From Stachybotrys elegans (taxonomy: Eukaryota; Ascomycota; Sordariomycetes; Hypocreales; Stachybotryaceae), in NCBI GenBank assembly GCA_020746835.1, contig JAGPNK010000020.1, positions 372,001 through 436,000 of the forward strand: DNA of 64,000 bases, given 5' to 3'. Numbering within the stretch: the first letter of the stretch is position 1; every line of letters begins with the position of its first letter. The notes beneath the pieces were generated by a model. It was not told the DNA's origin, did no database searches, and saw only the letters and a list, made by a program, of their open reading frames with translations. The position numbers and the translations under genes were made by a program. Below, piece after piece: positions 22,193-33,678 of the stretch.

Positions 22193-23270
22193 GGAGCCCC
22201 ACAACACGGCCGCCCTGTCTCTCGATCTCAACGTCTTGCCTGTCCCGTACGAATCGGCGACAGAGTTGGTGAGAACTCGCACTTATTCCCGAAGACGCAG
22301 TTGCCGCCCATGTTTTTTTTATTTTTATTTTTTATTTTATTTTATATTTTATTTTTCCAATCCTCCCCCTCCCCTCCCCTCCTTGTTCTTGTACGGATTT
22401 TACTGTGTCGTCATCTGCGCCTTGAGCTCTTGAGCTACCGCCGTCATGGACCCAAATAACCAGGCCACCATCCCAAGGCGTCTGAGTGCATGCATCCTTC
22501 ACGACCGATTTCGACACGATGACATATCTAGCCACCACCAGCCGTTGCAATCACCACCTCGATCCAGGAACAAGGAGATCTCAGGTCGCATTCCCGGATT
22601 CGATTCCACCCCGTGGGGCTCCGATGCTGCATTTACGTATTACTGATCGTGGGTCTGATGCTGCATCCCACCAACATCGATCCGACCTTCCACAGCCTCT
22701 CACCACCATCGCGCAAGGAACCTCCCGTGATACCCATCTTCTCCCGCACTGTGTGAGACAGCTCTAGGTCACCACACTACTAATGCCAAACCCCTATCCT
22801 ACGTGTCACATGCACTACTCATCCAATGACGACAATGGTATTAATAATTGCAGGGCATAGCTTATAGGCGCTGTGCCTTACGGTGCACCATAACTTGTTT
22901 TTATCCCGGTACCCGGCTCATACAGTTGGTGGTCTATATGTCACCCTTGTTCTTGATGCCGCCCATTTGATCTGTCATTCCTTGATCGATTTCGGCACCC
23001 TTAATGGCCATTTCACGCACCGGCCATCTTCGGGCCAAAAAATAGGCCCAAGCAGCTGTGTCTGCTATAACAGAATTCAATTACCCACGGAAAGGGAAGG
23101 TGGTATCTCTATAGTTGGTAGCCTTGTTTTCAAATATATGAACACTCCGTTAACCGTCCTTGGCCAAATTTTCTGTGGCTGCTAGGAGCCTACTCATATC
23201 GATTGCAAATTGGGATGGCCACTCTCCGACTACCACATCCGAGCAGCCAGCAAACTGCATCATAAGATAC

Positions 23271-23358
23271 AAGATTTCCCAACCGCGCCCCAATGGGATG
23301 CAGGCCAGCAATTTCGAGGAGGCCCCCTTGGACGATAAGGATGATATCAAACCAATAA
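23271..23358 (-). repeat. Dispersed repeat copy R4 (near full length)
   Basis: Contains GATTTCCCAACCGCGCCCCA, ATGGGATGCAGGCCAGCAAT, TTTCGAGGAGGCC and a GATATCAAACCAAT end that matches the 57.3 kb copy in reverse complement along its whole length. Confidence 0.8.
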
Positions 23359-23561
23359 GGCACTTGGCTGCTGCTGCCCCATTGTTCCATGGCTCTGGCC
23401 AATGGGCGACCTCAACCACAGCCTGACGATCCCTTCATTGTCTGACTCTGTTCTCGTATATACTATCGTTCTTTTTCCACCGATACACGTACCCGCTCTA
23501 CATAGCTGATAATTGGCCCACAAAACGTACAGCGCGCTTCCGCCGGAAGGTCTCTACGCAC

Positions 23562-25301
23562 TCATACGGTATATCTAAACCACGGCACGTTATCGGCGAG
23601 CTCAGCCTCCAGTGCCTTTTGCTCCTCCGTTAGCTCTTTTATCCCGGCCTCGCTCGCAACGATATCTCGACGGGCATTCTCCCTTCGACACCAGAGGGTC
23701 ATAAACAGTGTTAGGAAGAATGCCATTCTGTGAGAATCAGTAAGCGCCATATCAGGTCGACTTGCTTGGAGCATCTTTCTTACCCTATGAAGCCGATAAG
23801 GATGCTGTGCCCGGTTGTGTAACGGGGACCGTCACGGCTAAGATAGACGTACGACGCAATGATGCCGCCGCAGTTGCCTCCCATCACTTGCATCGCTATA
23901 CCGGTCCCTCGCTTCAGGCTGCCGCCAATGTTGCTGCTATTCCAAGCAAGACCGAGGGGGATTTGGGGGTAGATGCCTGCTCCGAGGTCAGCATGTATTT
24001 TCTCCCACAAGCCAGTGTCTTTCTTACCCATAGCGGCCAAGATAGTGCCGGCGTACTGCGTAGAGGAACTAGTAGAGCCGACAAGCAGACCGAATCCTAG
24101 GATCCCGATGAGCTGGAAGGCCAGCAGAAAGATGCCACGCTGCCTCACGCGGTCCGCGTACCAGCTCGCGGCAATGGTGAAGACGCAGGCGACGCAGTAC
24201 GGCGGCACCGACATGAGCTGGGCCGTGTTGGACGTGTAGCCCATGTTCCTGATGATGGTCGGCAAGAACAGAGCGATGGAGTAGATGGGACAGAAGCCGG
24301 CCATGCAGATGAGCATGTGGATGTATATTTTCCAGTCCTTGATAGCCTGCCACACGTACTTGATGTCAAACTCGTTAGACAAGTGGCGAGAGTCTTGCTG
24401 CAGCCGTCTTTGGACCTCGGACCGCTCCGGTTCGCTAAGGAAACGGGCCCTGCTCGCTGTTAGCTCTCCAGTAATGCCAGGTTCAGTGAGTCCACCTCAC
24501 GTAGCAGGATAGTCGTAGATAGCCCAGTACGCCGTGAAGGATACCAGGATACTCAACAGCCCTTCGAGGATGAAAATCCACTGCCAGGCCGAGAGACCGC
24601 CCACGCCGCTCATCTCGGCAATCCCCCGCGCAAGAATTCCTCCAAACGCGCCAGCCAGCGTCGCTGCGGAGAAGAACAAGGCCATCCGGAAGCCGCATTC
24701 GTTTCTGCAGTACCTACGTAAACACCACCCACTTAGCATTTTGCCGATAGGGGGGAAGGGATGAGAGCTAACCACTGCGTGATGTAGTAGTTGACGCCCG
24801 GAAATAGCCCTCCTTCAAAGACCCCAAGCACAACTCTCGTAGCCATGAGACCCGAGTAGTTGGTGACAAAGCCTTGGCCGATCATGGCGGCAGACCAACA
24901 GACCATGATGAAGGTGAGCCAAATGGAAGGCCTGAGACGCTTCATCATCATGTTGCTCGGGATCTCGGCTGCGATGTAGAAAGGGAAGAGAATGGCGAGG
25001 CAGTCATTGTACTGGATCCCTCGCAGGCGGAGGTCCTGCTCCAGATTGTCCAGTCTGGCATTTCCAATGTTTGTGCGATCGAGGAAGCACAGCCTTGCAC
25101 CGAGTCAGTGAGACAGCACATGGGCGCCGAGAGAAGAGAAGAGGATTACAGATAGATCAAGCTCATGAAGGGGAGTATGTGCCAGTCCAGCTTCCTTAGG
25201 AGCCGTTTAGTGCCATGCTCGTCGTAAGGCTGGGACTCGGCGACTTCGATTGAGTCGGCGCGGGACGTCTCTTTCGACTTGAAGATGCCGCCAGGGTCCA
25301 T
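23562..25301 (-). CDS. MFS permease, Dal5/allantoate-nicotinate family
   Basis: Model complement(join(23562..23727, 23784..23976, 24028..24449, 24501..24713, 24773..25093, 25150..25301)), 488 residues. It reads as an anion:cation symporter of the fungal allantoate/nicotinate permease group. The family order is clear: RKLDWHILPFMSLIYLLCFL with DRTNIGNAR at the first helix, then IPSNMMMKRLRPSIWL, GVFEGGLFPGVNYYITQW, RMALFFSAATLAGAFGGILA, YDYPATARFLSEPER before the central loop, GIYPQIPLGLAWNSSNIGGS in the C-half and a charged coiled tail. The 51-bp intron at 23977-24027 has no stop and is a multiple of three. The start was chosen as MDPGGIFKSKE, 47 residues before the first membrane segment region. 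Substrate unknown. Confidence 0.88.
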
Positions 25302-26459
25302 TATAGCAAGTGGAGCGTTCCTGGAAGCCAAGAAAGATCGAAGAGGATCCGAGATAATAAAAATATAGGAACGCGGCTTGGCTTTCGGGAGGGGCGCTGC
25401 TGCTGGAGCCAAGCTTTTAAGGCTTGCCAGGTTTCCGTCTCACAGGGTTCGGCGCAGACTAGCTTAAAGGGGTCCCTACCGAAGCATGCAGGTAAGACAA
25501 GTAGACGAGATAGGTTACTCGGTTCCCGCCAGTCGAGCTCGCAGTGTGGTGCATGGTATATGACTCACGAGAATGGCTATTGGTTCCACGTATCACAGGG
25601 CCGCATGTCTACCAATGAGAGGTAGATGAGGGGAAGAAGGGCTCCGTCGTGATACGAATATCATGGCTCGTTCCGGAAGGTTACAATGCATCTCACACCG
25701 GTTGCTTATTGGGCCCCGAGTCAGCCTGCACGTAAGAAAGCTCTTTTCCCATGGAGATAGATATGTGATTGCTCTGCCGCAGGAGTATTGTAATGCACGC
25801 TACGGGACAAGAATGTAAGCTGGAGGCCTGAGATCGATCAAGGTCAGGGTTGCAGCCCGTAGACAACCTTTACCAGAGAAAACCACTCAGGACCCGACCA
25901 AGGGCCCAGAGGACATAGATCCATCTAATAAGAGAAAAAGAGGTTATCCAGATTTCCGCTGAGGGTGGGCTGTCTGCTGACACTGAGATAACATCGCAAT
26001 GCCCCTCCAAGAATACAATCACTCTGTTAGACCTCCTCCTTCTTCTCTGTCTTTTTCTCCGTCTTCTCCGTCTTCTCCTTCCTCTTCTTTATCTTCTTCT
26101 TCTTTGTCTTCTTTTCTTCTTCATTATCGTCTTATTCTAATGCTTGTGTAATACTATGAGTTGGGCAGCGTCGACTTTGGCCATGATAGAGCATACTACA
26201 TGGAGATACCATCATGTTGTGACCAAGGCCAAGTTTATCTGATTAGGTAGGGGAAGGGGCAAATTAATTCCGCTGATGAAGGCAACTAGGAGTACTGGCT
26301 ATGAGTTAACAAGCCATTCCCCGGCTAACATGCCATACATTCCAGATGTCCGTCTGCCGCAAGAGTATAACCAAAGTTATGCAGCGGCATGGAGATCGGC
26401 AACGATTTTTCCTGATTCTCTTCGATGGCATGTCATCTATTCCAGAGCCTTCTCAGCGT
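25302..26459. other. Intergenic with pyrimidine-rich microsatellite
   Basis: No gene supported. A CTT/TCC-rich tract lies at about 26027-26130. The region lies upstream of the MFS gene and downstream of the ankyrin gene. Confidence 0.5.
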
Positions 26460-29273
26460 CTACAATCCCACCCGCAGCTTATCCCAAAGTTCTGAACAGC
26501 TCTTGAACTTGACGACGTGCTCAAACGTCAAGTGTCTAGCCACACCGCGCACATCCGCCCCCCGTTCAACCAGCATGGATGCAATCGCCAGCCTCCCGTC
26601 ATCAAGCGCCTCGCCCACCCGCCCGTAGTACAGGAACGGATCCAGCGCAATATGCAGAGCACAAGGCCCTGCACCCGGCCGCGGGGGAGCAAAGCTCGTC
26701 TTTCCGTCATAGTCGTAGTTGTCGGTGCGCGCGTTGACATCCACGCCGTCCTGGGCCAATATCGCCCTCGCAATCTCAGTGCTCCCTGACATGGCGGCAA
26801 GGTGCAGCGGCGTCGCCGTGAAGCTCTGGCCTACCCAGAGCCCCGAGGGCCGGTTGTGCTGGTGATCCGCCGCGCGGGTGAAGCTTGATGTCGTCGCTAC
26901 TACCGAGGCACCCGCACGTATCAAGGCGAGGGCCGGCTCGGTGTGGCCCTCCCAGCAGGCGAAGTGAAGTGGCGTCCAACCCTGGCTGTCGACTGCGTTG
27001 ACGTTGGCTTCGCGATGGAGGAGCTGCTCCGTGATTTGAATCTTGTTCTTCAGAGCAGCCAGATGGAGCGGTGTGCGATCAAGCTGATCCCGGACCTCAA
27101 TATCTGCACCATGTTGTATAAGAATCTCGACAGTAGAGAGGTGGCCGTTGCTGACAGCCTGATGGATGGCCTTGGAACCTTCTTGGTAGCCCTTTGGAAC
27201 TGCAATCGCGCTATCTGCCCCAAGCTGCAAAAGTTCCCTCACCACAGCGTCCCTGCCCTGGCTTACAGCCCTGCAAAGCAGTGTGCCAGAGGGGTAGATC
27301 TCGTCAAGTATATCCGCTTGTTTGATAGCTTTGCACGCTCTGGAGAGAACCTCGGAGTTGCTAAGAGAGTCCAAAGGACCCATGAATTGGGTCCAGTGTC
27401 CATCGCGAGGTTGCCCTTGAGCGTATTCTAGGAGCAGCCGCAGGTTCCCAAGACTAGGACCTAGAATGGCTTCGGCGAATGCGTCCATCGATCCCTTCGG
27501 TCGATTGTATGGATCAACGCCGTGATTTAGCAATGTGGCAGCCAAATCTGTCGAGTTGCTCTTGGATGCAGTTGCATGCAGAACAGAATCCGAAAACCTG
27601 GCACCATTCTTGACAAGCACATCGACTGCCTCCAGCACCAAGCTCGCACAAGCCCCTCGCAACATTTGGTCCAGGGACTTCGTCGTCTCGAACCGAGCCC
27701 CTGCTTGATGCAAGGCGTGGAAGATGACCCAGTCCTTCTCACTGATGGCAAACGAGATGGGGGTATGCGTATCGGACCCATAGAGTTGGCTGCTGAAAGG
27801 AAGCCTTCGAACACATGTCGCAGCCTTGTTTAGATAGTCGATGCCACATTTTTCTTGTAGCAGCTGTAGGCATCGGGTTGATGATTTCGGCACGAGCTTT
27901 TCGTCTCGGAGCCTTGCCAGTCGACCTGAGTCAAAGGGGAGGTCGTAGCCTCCGATGAGATGATGAATCGCAGTTCTGCCGTGATTGTCAAGCATTTTGC
28001 AATTGGATCCCGCTGCAACTATGAGTTCGAGGATACGACAGTCTCTGGAATAGACAGCATAGTGGATGGCCCTTACCCCATTCCTCCCCCCGTCCTTCAT
28101 GTCCACGTCGGCTCCATATTCCAACAGTAGCCGTACCATCCGGTATGCCAAGTCAGGATCGTCTTCCTTCAGGCGCAGACCGCACGCCAGCATCAGCGGC
28201 GTACATTCGCAGACCACTGACGAATCCCTCGAGTGTTTTCGAGCTTCTTCTTCTTCTTCGGGGACGTGCAGAGCATTGACATTGGCGCCCCGTGCAAGTA
28301 GCAGCCGGGCTGTCTCTTCGAAGCCGTTTTGAACAGCTTGCTGGAGGGCGGTCCGCTCCTGATAATCCCGAGCCTCGATATCAGCCCCGTGATCCAGAAG
28401 GACTTTGGCAAACGCCGGGTCCCTGCGATAGGCAGCATAATGCAGTGAAATGCCCATATCAGCGCCCAATCCTATAAGAAGACGGACCCCTGTGAGGCTT
28501 TTACTCACAACAGCTGCCCTCAGTGATCTCGCCTTCCAGTCCTCAGGGCGGCCGTAGTTTTTGAAGGGGGGGATGCTTGAATTACCAACTCCATTGTAAG
28601 CTTCCGTTTTGTCCATGACTCTGAACGCGTTGAATACCGGGGTATCAAGAGAATTTGCGCTCCACAGATAGTTCGGCTGTATGAGGGCATCATCGAAAAG
28701 ATGGTACAAGTCCTCAGGAACTTGGCCGGGCTGTCCCCGTTTATCAGGTTTCACTGCCATCTCTTCAATCATTTCGATCTCTTCCAAACGGCATATATCT
28801 TGACCCGTCATGGTTTTCAGGATCTCCTCGGGACTCTCCTTGAGGGTGGCCATTACTTCAGTGTGATGCTTGAGCAGTATCTGGACAGTTCTTGCCATCT
28901 GCTTTGCGACAGCCCACTTCAGACAGGTCCATCCATGCTCATCGCGGTGGAAGTACTTTGCGCCCTTTCTGAGAACGAGCTCAAGCATTGAGGCGTTGGA
29001 GCTGAGAGCGGCCACAAACAACGGTGTCCAGCCGCGAGAGTCTTTTGCTTCCATATCAGCACCTTCCAAGAGCAGGAGGGACACAGCATAGTCATCCTCT
29101 GCATGACATGCCCAGTGCAGTGGTGTCCAGCCCCGAGAATCAACGCTATTGGTGTTTTCGCCTGCCAAGAGTTCGGATAGATCCATGCCGATGCCCGAGA
29201 AGCCTTGTATAACTACGACGGAGGATAAGAGCAAAACAAACGAGAAGTAGTTGAAGTGACGGATGCCAAGCAA
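26460..29273 (-). CDS. Large ankyrin-repeat protein
   Basis: Intronless frame of 937 residues. Ankyrin units recur through most of the length, for example RGWTPLHWACHAEDDYAVSL and RTPLHLAALKNKIQITEQLL, then GWTPLHFACWEGHTEPALAL, grouped in an N-terminal array (~45-140), a middle array (~245-460) and a C-terminal array (~650-900). Such proteins are protein-interaction scaffolds; no catalytic domain is seen. The first 29 residues are hydrophobic (FSFVLLLSSVVVIQGFSG) and could be a membrane or signal segment, but ankyrin arrays are normally cytosolic and a second start at residue 30 (29186, MDLSELLAGEN) is the likelier one. The gene starts 47 bp beyond the stop of the amidase on the same strand, so transcripts may overlap. 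Confidence 0.8.
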   Translation of the reverse strand: MLGIRHFNYFSFVLLLSSVVVIQGFSGIGMDLSELLAGENTNSVDSRGWTPLHWACHAEDDYAVSLLLLEGADMEAKDSRGWTPLFVAALSSNASMLELVLRKGAKYFHRDEHGWTCLKWAVAKQMARTVQILLKHHTEVMATLKESPEEILKTMTGQDICRLEEIEMIEEMAVKPDKRGQPGQVPEDLYHLFDDALIQPNYLWSANSLDTPVFNAFRVMDKTEAYNGVGNSSIPPFKNYGRPEDWKARSLRAAVVSKSLTGVRLLIGLGADMGISLHYAAYRRDPAFAKVLLDHGADIEARDYQERTALQQAVQNGFEETARLLLARGANVNALHVPEEEEEARKHSRDSSVVCECTPLMLACGLRLKEDDPDLAYRMVRLLLEYGADVDMKDGGRNGVRAIHYAVYSRDCRILELIVAAGSNCKMLDNHGRTAIHHLIGGYDLPFDSGRLARLRDEKLVPKSSTRCLQLLQEKCGIDYLNKAATCVRRLPFSSQLYGSDTHTPISFAISEKDWVIFHALHQAGARFETTKSLDQMLRGACASLVLEAVDVLVKNGARFSDSVLHATASKSNSTDLAATLLNHGVDPYNRPKGSMDAFAEAILGPSLGNLRLLLEYAQGQPRDGHWTQFMGPLDSLSNSEVLSRACKAIKQADILDEIYPSGTLLCRAVSQGRDAVVRELLQLGADSAIAVPKGYQEGSKAIHQAVSNGHLSTVEILIQHGADIEVRDQLDRTPLHLAALKNKIQITEQLLHREANVNAVDSQGWTPLHFACWEGHTEPALALIRAGASVVATTSSFTRAADHQHNRPSGLWVGQSFTATPLHLAAMSGSTEIARAILAQDGVDVNARTDNYDYDGKTSFAPPRPGAGPCALHIALDPFLYYGRVGEALDDGRLAIASMLVERGADVRGVARHLTFEHVVKFKSCSELWDKLRVGL

Positions 29274-29320
29274 CCCAACTCCAGTTTAAACGTGGGGTAT
29301 TATTAGGCAGCTATCCACAT

Positions 29321-31775
29321 CTAGATACAATTCTCAAGCTCTCGTTGGACAGCATGGATTGCATTCCGCTTTGCCTGATATGTTAAAGATATATCATCTG
29401 GCGAACCCACATTCCTTGAGTTATTTGCCAGAGGGTACATATAACGACCAGTTTGGATACGGGTAGGCCAAGAAGCTTTGTTGAAGGCTGCCGTGGCAAG
29501 TTTGATGAGCATTATATCGCTCCCTGGATGAAATTAATACTGATACCTTATAGCGTCGAGTATAAACATACCTTTTGCCCCAATCAATGTGCTGGATATG
29601 GGCCGGACCTCGTCCCTCCCGTTAATCCTTGAATGGTATTGCATCTGGGCGACTACTTGCAATCAGCAACGCAGTCGAAGGGTATAAGGGAGACATACAT
29701 GGCAGCACGAGCTGTGGAGCGTGCAGTATGGGCGAGATGAATTTGCTCGATATCGTAGGGAAGGTCCCGGGAGGCCTGAGCCGTTAGAATCCTGTCATTT
29801 CGATTCAGATTTGACCTACGGGTTTGGGTCATCACGATATTCTGGGTGAGGCTCTCCGTAAGGCATGACCAAAACAGAGTCAGAAAGGGTCTCCGAAGTC
29901 GGCTTTATGAAATTCTCGGTGAACCAGTTCCGGAACACCTCAAGTTCCTTCAGATGGCCGTCGTATTCCTCTCTTGTCACGCCTTTCCCGATATTCCTAA
30001 CCCCTCGTCAACATATACTTGGAGAAATCGATATGGCACTAACCACCGAAACTGGACAACGGAACTGACAAACACATCTTTGTCGTATTTCCGTTTGTAT
30101 TCGTCCCGAAATCGATCAAATCCGTGGAAATAATCATGGCATAATGCCCAGAACGCACTCTGTACTGCTTAGCGTTGATGGTACAAAGGGCAGTAACACA
30201 TACCTTCTCCGTGTATTTCAGCAGGGGCATGCCCTGTGCCTCCTTTGGGGGGTTCTTGTTCCATTCCTCGACGAAACTGAATAAAGTTCGTTTCACCCCT
30301 AGGAAGTTTTCAAGCATCCCAATAAATTCCTCGCTGAGGGCTTGCTGTTTCGCATCAGCAAGGGGGTAGAACTCAACGGGGTAAAGAATCTTGGACGGAA
30401 ATTGGCGAAACTTTCCATGGATATTCTCGAATGTGTTGGAAACGATGTAGTCCAGATCGTCAAGGCTACGTCCAAACTGGCCTACAGTATCGAAAGCACT
30501 GCACCATGTATTAGCCAAAGATCATAGCCCCTGTACCCTTTACCTACGGTGAGTTAACGGGGATGCCTTTCATGTCTGTGGATCCAAAGCTTGGTCGTAT
30601 AGAAAAGAGCCCGCTACAGGGTGCAGGGGCCCGAACGCTCCCTGCAGCTGTTGAGAGCGTCAGTGACAGCCAGTGACAGCCAGTCGAAGGAAGGTAAACT
30701 CGTACAGTCTCCAGCAATAGAAAAGTCCAACCAATCATAGCCAGCAAGAGAGGTTCCCGCCCCGGTCGAGCTGCTGGATGGGCTCTGATAGGTGTCACCG
30801 CGCGGGTTGATCGGGCAATGAAAGTCAATCCATTGGTCAGTGGGCTCCTCTGGAGATGCGAAGGAAGTCATTTTCGTTTTGCCCACAATAATTGCGCCTA
30901 GTTCGATCAGTTTCTTGGTATATGTGGCACTCTCCTCGTCTGGACCGTGGAGTTCAACCCACGGTCGGCTCATCATGGTCAGGCGAGTCCCTTTGAGGCG
31001 AAAAATATCCTTGATTCCCATTCGAGAGCCTGCAAGTGGTTTTTCTGGAGTGGTTCTGGCGTAGAGACGGCTCGGGACCGCAATTGTCTTCGTGAGGCCG
31101 CTGGGGCTAAGGCATGGTAGCACGAAATACCTTGAGAGTCATAAGTTCAGGACCATGAAGACTAGAACGAGGCGTCTGACTTATCTGGAACCAAAACATC
31201 CTCAGGGACAACGCCAAAGATAAAACTGTCCAAATCATCTTCGTACAAGCGGAATGCCTGATGGACACTTCCCTGAGAGAGAAAATATGGGCCAGTTGGG
31301 AGGGCATCGAGGGGGTCCAGAATTGCGTGATAAACAGCAGCAAAAAGGTTGGAGTCTTTGAACTTGGCTACCAACTTCTCGGCACTGCCACTGTCTTCAC
31401 ATTGAAGAACGACGTTTTGCGAGAACGACTTGGAGTAGACGTCGTCGACTTCAGCGAAACGACGGATGACGCTCAATAGCTTATCGACCGAGGCTGCTGT
31501 GTCACGGGGGGCGAGTATGATAACAGGAGTCGTATCTGAGCCAGTCAAGGGTTCAACAACCGTTGCCTTAGATGTACCCGTTAGTTATGCTACTCCAGGT
31601 TGTTCACGCACCTGACAGGCCATGCTAAGGCTTGTGGATGCACCAAATAGGTGATCCCGTCTACCACCGAGAGCGAGACATGAAGTGAATCCATTGGTAA
31701 TGATTCTGTGGGGTGAGCCATCCTGGTGTCGAGGACGAGGTGACTGATGTATGTAGTAGGTGACTGTGGCACCAT
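29321..31775 (-). CDS. Amidase-signature enzyme with Arp1-like N-terminal domain
   Basis: Ten-exon model complement(join(29321..29523, 29572..29652, 29699..29775, 29820..29996, 30044..30159, 30204..30498, 30548..30647, 30706..31106, 31181..31566, 31608..31775)), 667 residues. The first ~190 residues resemble the domain annotated as scytalone dehydratase-like Arp1 N-terminal. The rest is a GatA/FAAH-type amidase: catalytic Lys in VGKTKM, the Ser-rich loop SSSSTGAGTSLAG, and nucleophile region SAGSVRAPAP completed at a splice junction. FDTVGQFGRS and AFWALCHDYFHGFDRFRDEY follow, ending in GSDIMLIKLATAAFN. All Ser-cisSer-Lys elements are present, so it is probably active on an amide or ester, substrate unknown. 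The first intron donor (31607) is the least certain. Start could also be Met19 (31721). Confidence 0.82.
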
Positions 31776-32118
31776 GTGGTGGTAGCGGGGTTCAGAATTT
31801 CTTTAGGTCTAGCTATCAAGAAAACATCACGCTAGTTGCTAGTGCTATTTTTCGCGTGTTTATGCTTCAAGGACGGATTTCTGGTTGCGAGGGGAAAATG
31901 AGGGTGTCCGTCCTCTCGATGCAGACAGACCAGACAGGAGGTTGCCATTCCCTATCTCCGGTCGTCCAGTGAGACCTGGAGAAATCTCTCCGAGCTACTT
32001 GATCGCCGATATCCGAACTGTATCACAAGTGATTAGGTGTAACAAACATGCTTCGCTCTACCTTGTCCCCCTGTTAATATTATACAAAGCCTGGGTAGCT
32101 GGGTAAGAGAGTTACTCT
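31776..32118. other. Intergenic, upstream of the amidase
   Basis: No gene supported; lies between the amidase start and the 3' end of the FAD oxidase, both minus strand. Confidence 0.5.
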
Positions 32119-33678
32119 CTAATCTTCAAGCTTAAAGTATCCCCTCCACTGCGCCAACTTCCCCTGCGGATCCCACTTCTTTGCAATGGCCTTTAGTCTC
32201 TTCTCGCTGTCCGGGCCAAATCGATGCTGAACCCGCTGCGTGCTTCCAGCATAGTTCATGTAGACGAACCCATTACCAAGGCCGAGCTCTTCGGCCCTGC
32301 GCTCAATCACCCCAATCAATTCTTGTAAACTTTCCTCGATGATAGCATCCAGAGAAGGATCCTCCCACGACACGGTCAACTGTACAATCATCAGAGGACC
32401 GCCCGACGCATCCAGCCCCATTGAATTCCCGCCACGCTGCCGCATCGCGGAGAGAACGTTGGTGCTGATGGGTTGGAAGTTGAGAAAGGGAACAACTGGG
32501 CTTCCTCCTGCGGCGGCGAACAGCGCGTCGTTGCGTGCCTCGAACAGAGAGACAATCTCGACCATGAAATCGGCAGACGTCGCGGCGATAGTCGTGTCCC
32601 ACCACGTCTGCCGGGAGCCGTAGGGTATGTTGATGCTCTGGGACTGCGTGGAGATGTTGACCACCGAAGTCGAGTCGAAAAGGGGGCCCGGGACAGATCG
32701 GAATGGGGTGAAGATTGGCGGTGTACTATCTGGTGGCGAAGGTATTGTGGCATGAAAGAAGCTCGTGAGGACAATGTAACCACCAAAAGCTGGCTGATGC
32801 GTCAGGACAAAGTACGTATGTCCATCGGGGTCGCTCGGCAGCCCATTCACCGTCAGATCCTGGAACAGCGGTATGAGCGTCGTGTTGAGCGCGCCGGCGA
32901 ATACCAAAGAGCTCGACCAGATGTCGCCCTGCTCGAACGAAGCCAGGTCGAAGCGCGTCACGATGCCAAAGTTGGAGCCGCCGCCACCGCGCAGCGCCCA
33001 GTACAGATCCTCATTCTCCTCGGGCGACGCATTGACAATGTCGCCAGACGCCACGACCACCTCGAAGTTTCGCACGTTGTCGCACGCCCAGCCCTTGCGC
33101 TCCGAAAAGTACGAGATGCCGCCTCCAAGGATCAAGCCGCTCACGCCAACGTCGCCGGCGCGCCCGCCCACTACAGCCAGCCCAAGCGGATCCAGCGCCT
33201 GGGAGACGTCGATCCAGCGGTTTCCAGGGCCGACGGAGACGGTCTGGCCATCTTCTGACACGGTAATGTTGTTGAGGTTGGCCAGGTCGACGGTGACACC
33301 GGCAGTGACAGACGAGCCGCCCATGAATGCGGTGTGCCCGCCGCTCTTGACCGTGAAGGGCTTGTTCCGGGCTGTGAGGATCTTCATGACGACCGAGACG
33401 GCTTCCGTGTTCTTCGGGCTCACGAAGCAATCCGGAAGCGCCTCAGCTTGCCGTGCGGACCAGTAGCTGTTGGCTTGCTGGTAGCTTGTCGTGTTTGGGT
33501 AAGCCACATCGCCGGGCAAGGCTGCTGCAAGTGAAGCACACTGGATTTCTATTAGCAGCCACCCTCCATGGAGCACCATGGATAAACTTACTGCATTCGA
33601 CGGACATTCTGTGCGCTTCCCGACCACTGTCGTCGCCAATTGGCCCAACACCGCCACCATTACTCTAGAGGTCCTCAT
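32119..33678 (-). CDS. Secreted BBE-like FAD-linked oxidoreductase
   Basis: Model complement(join(32119..33540, 33592..33678)), 502 residues. A secretion signal (MRTSRVMVAVLGQLATTVVG) is followed by the FAD PCMH fold. TVKSGGHTAFMG carries the His of the 8-alpha-histidyl-FAD bond. GWACDNVRNFEVV carries the Cys that forms the second, 6-S-cysteinyl bond in bicovalent berberine-bridge-type oxidases. LYWALRGGGGSNFGIVTRFD and the C-terminal BBE motif VYMNYAGS then RFGPDSEKRLKAIAKKWDP complete the family pattern. It probably oxidises sugars, alcohols or a secondary metabolite outside the cell, producing H2O2. The 51-bp intron contains no stop and does not shift frame. Several Asn-X-Ser/Thr sites fit secretion. 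Confidence 0.9.
   Translation of the reverse strand: MRTSRVMVAVLGQLATTVVGKRTECPSNAVSLSMVLHGGWLLIEIQCASLAAALPGDVAYPNTTSYQQANSYWSARQAEALPDCFVSPKNTEAVSVVMKILTARNKPFTVKSGGHTAFMGGSSVTAGVTVDLANLNNITVSEDGQTVSVGPGNRWIDVSQALDPLGLAVVGGRAGDVGVSGLILGGGISYFSERKGWACDNVRNFEVVVASGDIVNASPEENEDLYWALRGGGGSNFGIVTRFDLASFEQGDIWSSSLVFAGALNTTLIPLFQDLTVNGLPSDPDGHTYFVLTHQPAFGGYIVLTSFFHATIPSPPDSTPPIFTPFRSVPGPLFDSTSVVNISTQSQSINIPYGSRQTWWDTTIAATSADFMVEIVSLFEARNDALFAAAGGSPVVPFLNFQPISTNVLSAMRQRGGNSMGLDASGGPLMIVQLTVSWEDPSLDAIIEESLQELIGVIERRAEELGLGNGFVYMNYAGSTQRVQHRFGPDSEKRLKAIAKKWDPQGKLAQWRGYFKLED

Larger units (their letters stand above)
19911..23561. other. Long gene-poor region upstream of the cryptochrome
   Basis: About 3.6 kb with only short, overlapping, non-conserved frames. 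It holds the cryptochrome promoter: GATCGATC at 20217-20224 and GATCGA at 20927-20932 and 21393-21398, resembling White Collar sites. It also holds a 24-bp tandem repeat (22115-22192), a T/A-rich run near 22313-22360 and a copy of the dispersed repeat (23271-23358). A spliced small gene or non-coding RNA cannot be excluded. Confidence 0.45.

Noticed and set aside
32473..33258. Plus-strand ORF of 261 codons over the FAD oxidase
   Set aside because: Antisense shadow; the minus-strand frame has a complete domain set.
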